From JAGTVB01 sp964624765 (lineage in GTDB: Bacteria > Pseudomonadota > Gammaproteobacteria > HK1): DNA of 23,158 nt. Below are positions 1 to 8,010 of the stretch, in pieces. Position numbers and translations under genes: made by a program. The first letter of the stretch is position 1. Each line of letters starts with the position of its first letter. The notes beneath the pieces were generated by a model. That model worked only from the letters and a program-made list of their open reading frames with translations. It ran no database searches and had not been told where the DNA came from. The DNA is taken from assembly GCA_964624765.1 (NCBI GenBank), contig CAZUZO010000042.1, positions 1-23,158 of the forward strand, in the 5' to 3' direction.

Positions 1-17
1 ATTAAACCCTAGTAGAA

Positions 18-44
18 AAGGCGGGCGGATGAAATCCGCATTTC
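18..44 (-). terminator. Possible weak intrinsic terminator of the signalling operon
   Basis: Read on the minus strand, 17 bases after the response-regulator stop codon, a perfect 6-bp hairpin (GCGGAT, loop TTC, ATCCGC; plus-strand 25–39) is followed by CCGCCTTTTC. The stem is short and the T run is only four bases, so termination would be weak. It is placed correctly for the end of the three-gene operon. Confidence 0.35.
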
Positions 45-56
45 CCGTAATGGCGA

Positions 57-701
57 TCAGGGATTACCCGGAGGGGGGACGGATTGAGCCATCTGTATGA
101 GGAGGGTCATCTGGATCAACTCCGCAAGGGAGTGAGCCTGCATTTTGTCCATTATTTTTTTACGGTGGGTTTCCACGGTCCTCTCGCTGATTCGGAGTTC
201 CACCGAAATGACCTTGTTGGCTTGCCCCTGAACAACTCGCTGCAGGACTTCGCGTTCCCGTGGCGTGAGCGTTTCGACGCGCGCTTGCACCTGGGCTCGT
301 TGGAGCTGCTGGCTGCGTTGTTCGGCGTCTTGCTTCAGGGCGCGCTGAATCTGGTCAAGCAAATCCTGATTGGTGAAGGGCTTTTCGATGAAGTCCATGG
401 CACCTGACTTCATTGCCCTCACAGCAATCGGAACATCGCCGTGCCCGGTCAGAATAATAGTGGGCAGCTCGATTCGTTGCGTGCGCAGGTGTTCGAGCAG
501 CCCAAGCCCGCCCATTCCGGGCATGCGCACGTCAAGCACCAGGCACCCAGGCTGGCCGGGTGTGTAGGCGGCCAGGAAGGCTTCTGCGGAGGGGTAAGTG
601 GCCACCGTCAGCTCGACGGACTCGATAAGCCACCGTAGCGCGTGGCGCACATCTTCATCGTCGTCGACAACAAAGACGGTGGGTGCTCCGTCAGCGGCCA
701 T
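57..701 (-). CDS. FixJ/NarL-type response regulator (REC + LuxR HTH)
   Basis: A 214-aa DNA-binding response regulator, the likely output of the kinase encoded just upstream. The receiver domain (about residues 8–120) has the acidic DDD cluster at 13–15, phospho-acceptor Asp57 in LDVRMPG, Thr85 in LTGHGD and Lys107 in EKPF. The output domain (about 143–205) has the LuxR/FixJ signature TPRERE…ISERTVETHRKKIMDK. A longer open frame continues to 836, but the family N-terminus (PTVFVVDDDE) fits the ATG at 701, and the upstream residues merely overlay the 3' end of the kinase gene. The start lies 11 bp inside the kinase gene, which suggests translational coupling. Family knowledge says such regulators work as phosphorylation-dependent activators. 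The target genes are unknown. Confidence 0.93.
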   Translation of the reverse strand: MAADGAPTVFVVDDDEDVRHALRWLIESVELTVATYPSAEAFLAAYTPGQPGCLVLDVRMPGMGGLGLLEHLRTQRIELPTIILTGHGDVPIAVRAMKSGAMDFIEKPFTNQDLLDQIQRALKQDAEQRSQQLQRAQVQARVETLTPREREVLQRVVQGQANKVISVELRISERTVETHRKKIMDKMQAHSLAELIQMTLLIQMAQSVPPPGNP

Positions 702-2430
702 AGGGGGCACGGGGTAGCGGCGGCAACGCCAAGTGGAAGGTCGTTCCCCGGCGCTCATTGGCGGTTGCCCAGAGCCGACCGCCATGGGACTCGAGGATGG
801 TTCGGCTGATAGACAGACCGAGACCGAGACCGTCATGTTTGGTGGTTACGAAAGCTTCCAGTACCTGCGAGGCAATGGCAGGATCCAGGCCGACTCCGGT
901 GTCCCGAACCGTTAGCTCAAGCTCAGCTCGACGATTGATAAATGTTCGTAGCGTCAAATTGCGAAGCTCGCTGTCTGCTTCTTCGATGGCTTCGATGGCG
1001 TTGCGAATGAGGTTGAGCACCACCTGTTCTAATTGGACTAGACTGCCAGTGACCAGCGGCAAGCCGGGTGCGAGATAGAGCTCCATGTGGATCTGTTTCT
1101 GACGCACCTCGGCACTGATGAGCCTCGCCGCTTCGGAGATGGCTTGATTGAGGTCCACTGGCTGGAACGGTGCATCCTTCTTTCGGACAAAATCGCGCAT
1201 GCCCCGTACGATCTGAGCTGCACGCTTGGTGAGTTGCGCGATATGATCGAGCACCCCGATGAGTTCAGGGTTGTGGGCTCGGAGGTGGCCAAACCGTCGC
1301 AGGGCCCCTTCAGTGTAGCTCACGATAGCGGTAAGGGGTTGGTTAAGCTCATGAGCGAGCGTGGTGGCCATCTCTCCCATGGTGCTCAGTCTGGCGACGT
1401 GGGCGAGCTCGGCCTCACGCTTTCTCGCTTGCTCCTCGGCGCGCCGACGGGCGGTGATATCGATAACGGTATCCTGGACGGCGACCTCCCCTTTCCATTG
1501 GACGAGTCGGACCACTTTGTCTAGGGTGACCGAGGCACCGTCTTTGCGCGAGGCATCGTATTCGTAATGGACAGGCACCGGATCACCGAGAAGCCGCCTG
1601 GTCAGATAGTCCTTGAGTCGCAGGCGTTCATGGGGTGCAATGTGGTGCTCAAAGCACTTCAAGGAGAGGATCTCTTCCGGCGAGTCGTACCCTAGGATAT
1701 CCGCGTAGGCTTGGTTGACAAATAGAGGGTGCCAGTGCTGATGGATGCAGATGCCTTGGATGGAGCCTTCGATAAGGTTGCGAAAGCGTTCCTCACTCTC
1801 GCGCAGCGCACTTTCCGCGGTTCGGCGTTCAGTCACATCCAGCAAAGCCGTTCGGCAATAGCGTGATAGGCCCGCTGCCTCTTGGACCAACACGCTTTCT
1901 AAGGCGCCGTAGAAGGTCGAACCGTCACCGCGTCGAATGGTGAGTTCCACCGCTGCCCGGTTGCGACGAAAAACCGTGCGCAGATGCTGCATCAGAGCGT
2001 CCCGAAAGCCGCGGGGCAGATAGAACCACAGGGGTTTGCCCAGGACGTGAGCGCGACTGTAGCCCAGCATCTGGGCCCCCTGCAGATTAAGTTGGTGGAT
2101 GACCCCTTCGCGGTCCAAGAAGAGGTAACCCACCGGAGCGTATTCAAAAAAATCGATGTAGTTTCGCTGTGACTCTTCGAGCTCGGCGTGGGCATGAAGG
2201 AGGTTCTCGTTTTGGGTGTGGAGCTCTTCGCGATGCACCTCCAGTTCATGGACCACGCCGAGCAAGCGCTCCTCTTTGGCGCGGCTCTCCATTTCCAGGC
2301 GCTCGAGATCGTGAATCCGTTGGCGCAGCCGCTCGAGGGCCTCATTGAGGTGGTGTTCGTCTTGGACCATGGCCATGGACGCTGGGGAGATAGCGCTACT
2401 TTGGAGCGGGGGGTAGGATGATCTGCTCAT
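691..2430 (-). CDS. PAS-domain sensor histidine kinase (FixL/NtrB-like)
   Basis: A 579-aa soluble histidine kinase with no transmembrane segment visible. A coiled coil (about 28–88) is followed by PAS 1 (about 90–200), PAS 2 (about 210–330), a dimerisation/phospho-acceptor domain with His360 in AHELNQP, and an HATPase with N box NLIRNAIEA (about 473–481), G1 box DTGVG (510–514) and G2 box GLGLGLSIS (534–542). The AHELNQPL box is typical of FixL/NtrB/DctB-type kinases. No haem or other cofactor ligand can be assigned from sequence, so the signal is unknown. The start at 2430 overlaps the upstream CheB-CheR gene by 35 bp. In-frame ATGs at 2376 and 2370 are plausible alternatives, and no strong ribosome binding site decides between them. 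The next gene downstream is the cognate-looking FixJ-type regulator. Confidence 0.93.
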   Translation of the reverse strand: MSRSSYPPLQSSAISPASMAMVQDEHHLNEALERLRQRIHDLERLEMESRAKEERLLGVVHELEVHREELHTQNENLLHAHAELEESQRNYIDFFEYAPVGYLFLDREGVIHQLNLQGAQMLGYSRAHVLGKPLWFYLPRGFRDALMQHLRTVFRRNRAAVELTIRRGDGSTFYGALESVLVQEAAGLSRYCRTALLDVTERRTAESALRESEERFRNLIEGSIQGICIHQHWHPLFVNQAYADILGYDSPEEILSLKCFEHHIAPHERLRLKDYLTRRLLGDPVPVHYEYDASRKDGASVTLDKVVRLVQWKGEVAVQDTVIDITARRRAEEQARKREAELAHVARLSTMGEMATTLAHELNQPLTAIVSYTEGALRRFGHLRAHNPELIGVLDHIAQLTKRAAQIVRGMRDFVRKKDAPFQPVDLNQAISEAARLISAEVRQKQIHMELYLAPGLPLVTGSLVQLEQVVLNLIRNAIEAIEEADSELRNLTLRTFINRRAELELTVRDTGVGLDPAIASQVLEAFVTTKHDGLGLGLSISRTILESHGGRLWATANERRGTTFHLALPPLPRAPYGR

Positions 2431-5377
2431 CAGGGGCGTAGATGAGGCCGATGAACGATCGCCGTCCGCCCTGCGTCCATTCGGTCAAAGTGAGGTGGAT
2501 CACAACTTGCTGACCGGATTTGTTGAGCGCGACGACTCTTCGACTCTTGCCCATAATGTGGGATTCCCCCGTCCTCACGTAGCGCTTGATGTAGTCTGCA
2601 TGCCGATCGCGTTCGGGTGACGGCATCAGCATCGCGACATTCTGACCCATGACCTCCCTGGCCTGGTAGCCAAAAATGCGTTCTGCAGCGGTATTGAAAC
2701 TCTCGATGCAACCGGTCTCATCGATGCTGATGATGCCGTAAAGGTAGTTGTTGAGGATAGCGCCGAGGTAGGCTTCTCGCTCACGCAGCGCTTGCTGGGC
2801 AGTGTGCAGGGAGGTTCGATCCAAGAACATCAGCATGGCACCGGCGGTGTCGCCTTGTTCGGCGTAATAGGGCAGGATCCGCTTCCAATAGACGGTGTTG
2901 CTGTGGACCAGCTCGGACTCCAAAGCTTGTCCCGTCTCCATGACCTGAAGCAACTCGCTGCGCAGACCGGGTAAGTTCACGGTGCTCGCGACGCCTGTGA
3001 CGACTGGATGGGAAAGCAGGGCGGAGAGATCGAATATCTGTTCGGCCGCGGGTGTGGCTCGGGTAATGCGCAAGTCGCGGTCTACCACCAGCATGGGAAA
3101 ACCGATGTTTCTTAGAACGTTTTCGATGTCGGCGCTGGTCATGGCCAATTCGGCGGATTTTATCTGCAGCGCTTCGTTAAGGGCGTGCAATTCCTCATTG
3201 GCGGATTGCAACTCCTCATTCGATGTCTCCAGTTCTTCGTTAGCCGAGTGGAGCTCTTCATTCGCCGATTGAAGCTCCTCATTGATCGACTGCAATTCCT
3301 CGTTGGTCGTTTCCAACTCCTCGACCGTGGTCTGCAGTTGTTCCCGGGTATCCGTGATTTCTTTTTCGAGTTCTGCTATGCGGGCTTCTTCGGAGAGATC
3401 GACGACGGGAACATCCGCTTCCAGGGTGTCGTCTCCCGTTTCCTCTTGAAAGATGACGGCAATCAGCCAGCCCTCGTCCTCGCTGATGTGCACCGGCCTG
3501 GCGTGTAGGCTGATCCGAACGATGTTGTCGCCAGCGCCGATCTGAAGTCTGCGGCTCTTGAGCGGTGTGCGGTCACGGGTGACTCGATAGAGCAAGGTAC
3601 GCAAGTCGGTGCGCAGCTCATCGCGCGCCAGATTGACGATGTTCAGATCCAGGTCTCCTGCAGAGAGTCGCAGATAGGTGCTGATATCTCCACGCACGTG
3701 ACGCAGTTGCATGCGTTCGTCGATAAGTACGGCCAGGGGCGCGTAGGCATCGGCGATGGCGTGATTAATGATCTCCTGCATGGAATGGCGCTGCTCGCGC
3801 TTGCGCCGCTTGGTGGTGGGCGTGGCGATGGGGATCCGATAGGAGTGGTAAATATTGCCCTGGGCTATGGAAGCCGTTTCAGGTCGTCGCCGATACAGCC
3901 TCCACTTGCGGTCCACCTGTTCGAACAGCTCGCTAAAGGCCACGAGTGACTCTGATTTTCCCAGCAAGAGATAGCCGTTCGGTTCGATCGCTTGATGAAA
4001 CAGAGGGATGATTCGTTGTTGCAAGCGGCTGTTAAAGTAGATGAGCACATTGCGGCAACTGATGAGATCAAGATGGGAAAAAGGCGGATCTTTTACCAGG
4101 TCGTGGCGTGCAAAAATGACCATTTCGCGGATCGGTTTGACCACCTGGTGAGCATTTTGGATGCTGATGAAGCAGCGCTTGCGCAGGGCCGGGTCAATAC
4201 CAGTGAGGCTGGTGATGGGATACAGCCCGCGTCGGGCATGGAGGATGGCATTTTCGTCCAGATCGGTGCCGAAGATCTGGGCTGAGATGCCGTTGGCTTG
4301 TTCCCGCACCAGCTTGTCCACAAGAATTGCGATGGAGTAAGCTTCTTCGCCGGTGGCACAGCCCGGTACCCAGATGCGGATCTGGTCACCTCGCTCCTTT
4401 TTGTCCAAGAGGGTTCTAAGCGCTTTTTCTAGGGCTTCAAAGGCCTCTGGATCGCGAAAGAAGGCGGTTACCGAGACCAGAATATCGCGACCGAGATCCC
4501 AAGCCTCCTTGGGCGATGCCTCGATGTAGCGAAGGTATTCGCTGAGGTCTGACAGTTTATGGAGGGTCATTCGACGCTGAATGCGTCGATTGAGTGTGTT
4601 GGGCTTGTAGTCGGAGAAATCACAGCCTGTGCGCGTCAGCAATAGCCGCAGGATACGCTGCACGTCTCCCAGGGAATCGTCCTCTGGGAATGGCAGCGGT
4701 GCGCTGCGCGGATGTTTCAACAGATCCTGCAATTCCGGACCGATGCGATGAGGTGGCAGCACTAGATCGACATCGCCCGTGTTGATGGCGGCGTGGGGCA
4801 TGCCGTCGAATTTTGCTGACTCGATGGCTTGCGCCATGGTGAAGCCACCATGGGCCTTGATGGCGCGGACACCGAGGGCACCGTCCGAGCCGGTACCCGA
4901 GAGAATGATGCCGACGGCTCGTTCCCCCGCATCTTCCGCCAGGGCCGTGAAGAACTGATCCACCGAGGGTTTCGGACCCACCTCACGGTTGGTCTTGGTC
5001 AGCTTTACGCGGCCGTTGTTGATGGATATATTGCGCCCTGGTGGAGTGACGTAAACCCGCCCGGCACGCAACGAGTCACGGTTCTTTGCTTCCACGACCT
5101 CTAATTGGGTATGCGTGCGAAGCAGGTCGATGAGCATGCTGCGATGGGTCGGATGCAGATGTTGGGCGATGACATAGGCAATGTTGGCGTCGGTGGGTAG
5201 TCCGACCAGCAAGCCGCGTAAGGCCTCGAGCCCGCCTGCGGAAGCACCGATACCGACGATCACCAAGTCATCGTTCAACTGACCGCCGGGTTGGGGGGGG
5301 CGTTGGGTTGCCGGTTCAGCGGCAGTGGTCGCCACCAGCCTGTCCTTATCGTTAGTCAATGCCAACTCGCTTGCCAT
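2396..5377 (-). CDS. CheB-CheR fusion with coiled coil and PAS domains
   Basis: A 993-aa fusion protein. The CheB methylesterase domain (about 38–220) keeps its catalytic triad: Ser46 in GIGASAGG, His73 in AQHLH and Asp165 in SGTGSDGA, without the usual CheB receiver domain. The CheR methyltransferase (about 235–495) carries the SAM-binding motif PGCATGEEAYS (338–348) and a CRNVLIYF block (441–448). Next come a PAS-like region (about 535–645), a long coiled coil (about 660–745) with seven consecutive heptads, a PAS_10-type domain (about 750–855) and a final PAS (about 868–980) with GYQAREVMGQN. Family members act in alternative sensory pathways rather than flagellar chemotaxis; linkage to the following kinase and regulator suggests one signalling module. 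No chemoreceptor or CheA gene is in the window. No clear ribosome binding site precedes the ATG. Confidence 0.95.
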   Translation of the reverse strand: MASELALTNDKDRLVATTAAEPATQRPPQPGGQLNDDLVIVGIGASAGGLEALRGLLVGLPTDANIAYVIAQHLHPTHRSMLIDLLRTHTQLEVVEAKNRDSLRAGRVYVTPPGRNISINNGRVKLTKTNREVGPKPSVDQFFTALAEDAGERAVGIILSGTGSDGALGVRAIKAHGGFTMAQAIESAKFDGMPHAAINTGDVDLVLPPHRIGPELQDLLKHPRSAPLPFPEDDSLGDVQRILRLLLTRTGCDFSDYKPNTLNRRIQRRMTLHKLSDLSEYLRYIEASPKEAWDLGRDILVSVTAFFRDPEAFEALEKALRTLLDKKERGDQIRIWVPGCATGEEAYSIAILVDKLVREQANGISAQIFGTDLDENAILHARRGLYPITSLTGIDPALRKRCFISIQNAHQVVKPIREMVIFARHDLVKDPPFSHLDLISCRNVLIYFNSRLQQRIIPLFHQAIEPNGYLLLGKSESLVAFSELFEQVDRKWRLYRRRPETASIAQGNIYHSYRIPIATPTTKRRKREQRHSMQEIINHAIADAYAPLAVLIDERMQLRHVRGDISTYLRLSAGDLDLNIVNLARDELRTDLRTLLYRVTRDRTPLKSRRLQIGAGDNIVRISLHARPVHISEDEGWLIAVIFQEETGDDTLEADVPVVDLSEEARIAELEKEITDTREQLQTTVEELETTNEELQSINEELQSANEELHSANEELETSNEELQSANEELHALNEALQIKSAELAMTSADIENVLRNIGFPMLVVDRDLRITRATPAAEQIFDLSALLSHPVVTGVASTVNLPGLRSELLQVMETGQALESELVHSNTVYWKRILPYYAEQGDTAGAMLMFLDRTSLHTAQQALREREAYLGAILNNYLYGIISIDETGCIESFNTAAERIFGYQAREVMGQNVAMLMPSPERDRHADYIKRYVRTGESHIMGKSRRVVALNKSGQQVVIHLTLTEWTQGGRRSFIGLIYAPDEQIILPPAPK
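3176..3322 (-). repeat. Seven 21-bp units encoding heptads of a signalling coiled coil
   Basis: Residues 686–734 of the CheB-CheR protein are seven back-to-back heptads of the form EEL-x-x-x-N (EELETTN, EELQSIN, EELQSAN, EELHSAN, EELETSN, EELQSAN, EELHALN). In the DNA this is a diverged tandem repeat of 21-bp units, within which unequal crossing-over could change the linker length by whole heptads. Confidence 0.85.
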
Positions 5378-5467
5378 CCACGCGATGGCGTTTCTCGATC
5401 ATTGTAATCCGAACGGTGCGTCGCCCAATCAGGGGGTGGATAGGCTTCCCCGATAGCCGATTTCACA

Positions 5468-5604
5468 GAGGTTGTGAAAAAACCTGCTGCGCTACCCGAT
5501 AGCGGCGTTGGGCGGTGCTCGCTCCTCGCCTATCTATGCCTCGTCGCTGCGCTCCGTCCGCCTGCCTCTCGGGCGGCTCGCGACGGCTTTTTTTTCACAA
5601 CCCC
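5468..5604. repeat. Family-1 MITE-like inverted-repeat element, copy 1
   Basis: A 137-bp element with ends GAGGTTGTGAAAAAACC and its inverted counterpart (TTTTTTTTCACAACCCC). The interior (CCCGATAGCGG, GGTGCTCGCTCCTCGCC, CTCGTCGCTGCGC) matches copies at 10796–10936 (opposite orientation) and 16862–17003. It is non-coding and lies between the divergent CheB-CheR and acyl-CoA synthetase genes. The flanking trinucleotides are ACA on the left and TCA on the right, an imperfect TNA target duplication. Confidence 0.85.
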
Positions 5605-5930
5605 TCAGGTCTTTAGTCGTTCACACGCGTTGCTTTTTGCTATGATTGTGATCGGCAGCACATCCCGGTCGGGCCGTCAAGTTGTCGCATCACGGCCCAC
5701 GAACCCATCGCTTGCACCGTGGGGCCCGTGCCGTCATCAAACTTCTCGCCCTGCCCCTCCTGGTGTGCTGGCAAGGAGCATGTGCTGCTCTTGCTGGCGG
5801 CGTCAGAGTCGATCGCAAAGTGCGTTTCTACTCGGTTATAGCTGCCGCCACTGAGGATACCCGCGACCGGTGCCTCGTTTGTTGAACGCGTAACCACGAT
5901 CATTGCCTAAGTTTGCCGCCAGAAAGCCCC
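5605..5930. other. Leader of the acyl-CoA synthetase gene; no confident gene
   Basis: This stretch holds no gene I can name. A TTG-initiated frame (5682–5885) contains a hydrophobic run (VIKLLALPLLVCWQGACAAL) that resembles a signal peptide and ends in a stop just before the synthetase gene. It has no convincing ribosome binding site or recognisable mature domain, so it is not called. The promoter of the downstream gene probably lies here, but I see no clear -35/-10 pair. Confidence 0.4.
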
Positions 5931-7706
5931 ATGACGACTTCGGCTCACACCGTACTCGATGTTCTGGAGACCCGTGCACGTCGCTATGGGTCTCACCCTG
6001 CCCTGCGTGCCAGGAAGGACGGGCGGTGGCAGACAACATCCTGGAGCGCTTACCACGAACAGGTGATGTTGGCCGCGCGGGGACTCATGTCGTTGGGTCT
6101 CGAGCCGGGCGCGGGCGTCGTGATCATGGCGCCTAATTCGCCGCGATGGTTCCTCAGTGCCATCGGCGCTATCGCTGCCGGAGGTGTTCCTGCGGGTATA
6201 TACACGACCAATCCACCTGAGCAATGCTTCTACATTGCCGAACATTCCGATGCCGTCGTCGCCATTGTACAGGACAATGCGACGGCTGACCTTTTTCTCG
6301 GCCTGCGAGCTCGGTTACCGCGGCTCAAGGCCATCGTGGCGATCCAGGGATCAGCGATGAGCGAGCACGTGTATACGTGGGAAACTCTGCTCGAACGCGC
6401 AGCGAAGGTGCCAGAGGAGCGTCTTCGGGCGCGCATGGCGGCGCAGCAGGCGGACGACGTCTGTAGTCTGATCTATACCTCCGGTACCACCGGTTCGCCC
6501 AAAGGGGTGATGATCCGGCATCGAAATATCGTTTGGAATGCCAATACCTGTGTGCAGGCCTATGCAGCGCAGGCCGACGATGCCTTTATCAGTTATCTAC
6601 CGTTGAGTCATATCGCGGAGCAGCTGTTTACCCTGCACGTTCCCATGGCGGTGGGTGCCTGCACCTGGTTTGCCCAAGGGTTCGACACCCTGGCCGACGA
6701 TCTGAGGGAAGCTCGCCCCAGTTTCTTCCTTGGGGTACCGCGGGTGTGGGAGAAGATTCAAAGCGTTATGCAAGCGGCCGGTGCCGATGCCAGTCTGCTC
6801 AGGCGTCAGCTCGTTGCTTGGGCGCGTCGCATCGGTTTGCAATCGGGTTTCGCGGATCAAGACGGGCTTGCCAGGCCGCGGTCTCATTGGCTGGCCGAGC
6901 AGCTGGTGTTTGCGAAAGTGCGCCGTCGGCTCGGCCTGGATCGAGCACGCTGTTGTTTCACCTCGGCAGCGCCCATCTCGAGAGGCACGCTGGAGTTCTT
7001 TTTGAGTCTCGGAATCCCCATCTTAGAGGCTTACGGCATGAGCGAGTGCAGTGGTCCTGCCACCGTGTCTTATCCCGATCGATACCGCCTCGGTAAGGCG
7101 GGGGTTCCCCTTCCGGGTACGGAACTGCGGCTTGCCGAGGACGGAGAGATATTGATCCGTGGCCCGCATGTGTTTCTCGGCTATTACAAGGACGATCAGG
7201 CGACTCAGGCAACCTTAGATGACGAGGGCTGGCTGCACTCAGGGGACATTGGCACCTTGGATGAGCACGGTTTTCTCGCAGTGACCGACCGTAAGAAAGA
7301 TATGATCATCACCTCAGGGGGGGAGAATATTGCGCCGCAGCCCGTCGAGATGAAGCTTCGCGAAATACCCGGTGTTGCCCACGCTATCCTGGTGGGTGAT
7401 CGGCGAAAGTATGTCACGGCATTGCTTGCTCTGGATCTGGGCGAATTGTCAGCCGTGGCTGCGCGTGCCGGGAGCCCCGCGCGTGTGGTTGAGGAAGCGT
7501 GTCGATGTCCTATCTTTCGCCAATATTTAGAGCAACAGGTCGATAGGGTGAACCTGGGGCTTGCGCACTACTCAACGATCAAGCGCTTCGCTGTTTTGCC
7601 CGAGGCGCTAACGATCGATGGCGGCGAGTTGACACCCACCATGAAACTCAGGCGTCGCCTGATCGGTGAGAAGTACGCCGCGTACATCAAGCGCCTCTAT
7701 ACGTAG
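5931..7706 (+). CDS. Long-chain acyl-CoA synthetase (AMP-forming)
   Basis: A 591-aa member of the ANL adenylating superfamily, COG1022/FadD15-ACSBG-like. It activates a fatty acid to acyl-AMP and then acyl-CoA. Core motifs in order: P-loop YTSGTTGSPKG (182–192), YGMSECSG (368–375), GWLHSGDIG (433–441), DRKKDMIITSGGENI (453–467), and the likely catalytic lysine Lys572 in PTMKLRRR. The length fits the family. A TTG at 5913 lies in frame, but the ATG at 5931 is the better start because the conserved region begins shortly after it. The gene stands alone, divergent from the signalling operon and convergent with the helicase gene, and its 3' end is followed within 20 bp by a family-2 repeat. The exact substrate chain length cannot be told from sequence. 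Confidence 0.93.
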   Translation: MTTSAHTVLDVLETRARRYGSHPALRARKDGRWQTTSWSAYHEQVMLAARGLMSLGLEPGAGVVIMAPNSPRWFLSAIGAIAAGGVPAGIYTTNPPEQCFYIAEHSDAVVAIVQDNATADLFLGLRARLPRLKAIVAIQGSAMSEHVYTWETLLERAAKVPEERLRARMAAQQADDVCSLIYTSGTTGSPKGVMIRHRNIVWNANTCVQAYAAQADDAFISYLPLSHIAEQLFTLHVPMAVGACTWFAQGFDTLADDLREARPSFFLGVPRVWEKIQSVMQAAGADASLLRRQLVAWARRIGLQSGFADQDGLARPRSHWLAEQLVFAKVRRRLGLDRARCCFTSAAPISRGTLEFFLSLGIPILEAYGMSECSGPATVSYPDRYRLGKAGVPLPGTELRLAEDGEILIRGPHVFLGYYKDDQATQATLDDEGWLHSGDIGTLDEHGFLAVTDRKKDMIITSGGENIAPQPVEMKLREIPGVAHAILVGDRRKYVTALLALDLGELSAVAARAGSPARVVEEACRCPIFRQYLEQQVDRVNLGLAHYSTIKRFAVLPEALTIDGGELTPTMKLRRRLIGEKYAAYIKRLYT

Positions 7707-7725
7707 TCAACCTGCTGGGGGCTAA

Positions 7726-7942
7726 GCAGCTGTTTCAAAAACGACTGCGCTTGCCTGAGCTGCGTTGCGCAGCGGCTCGCCATGCTCATGTACTCCCTTG
7801 TACACTGCGGTTGTTACTCGCCCCATCTTTGGGGCTCGCCCCTTCGGGGCCCGCTTTCAGCTGTTCAAAATCGTTCCAGACGATTTTGTCGCCACTGTGC
7901 GCCTTGCTCTGTTGGCGCTCGCGAGATTTTCAAGACAGCTTC
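7726..7942. repeat. Family-2 MITE-like element, long variant (217 bp)
   Basis: The ends are GCAGCTGTTTCAAAAAC and TTTTCAAGACAGCTTC. The sequence is the reverse complement of the 143-bp copy at 10363–10505 over both outer parts (GCGCTTGCCTGAGCTGCG, CTCATGTACTCCCTTGTACAC, GTGCGCCTTGCTCTG) but has an extra central block. The extra block holds GGGGCTCGCCCCTTCGGGGCCC and a perfect 9-bp hairpin CAAAATCGT/ACGATTTTG. It is flanked by TAA (left) and TCA (right). It sits between the convergent synthetase and helicase genes. Confidence 0.85.
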
Positions 7943-8010
7943 TCAGGGTCATCGTTGCGTCGGGGGAGCACCCGAAAGGGGGTCGGGTGTCGATCCAATC
8001 TTCCACCGGC

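Noticed and set aside
5682..5885. Possible small secreted peptide with a hydrophobic N-terminus before the acyl-CoA synthetase gene
   Set aside because: Only TTG/GTG starts, no ribosome binding site and no recognisable mature region; retained only as a note.
6533..7096. 187-codon plus-strand frame inside the acyl-CoA synthetase gene
   Set aside because: Out-of-frame shadow of a gene with complete adenylation motifs.
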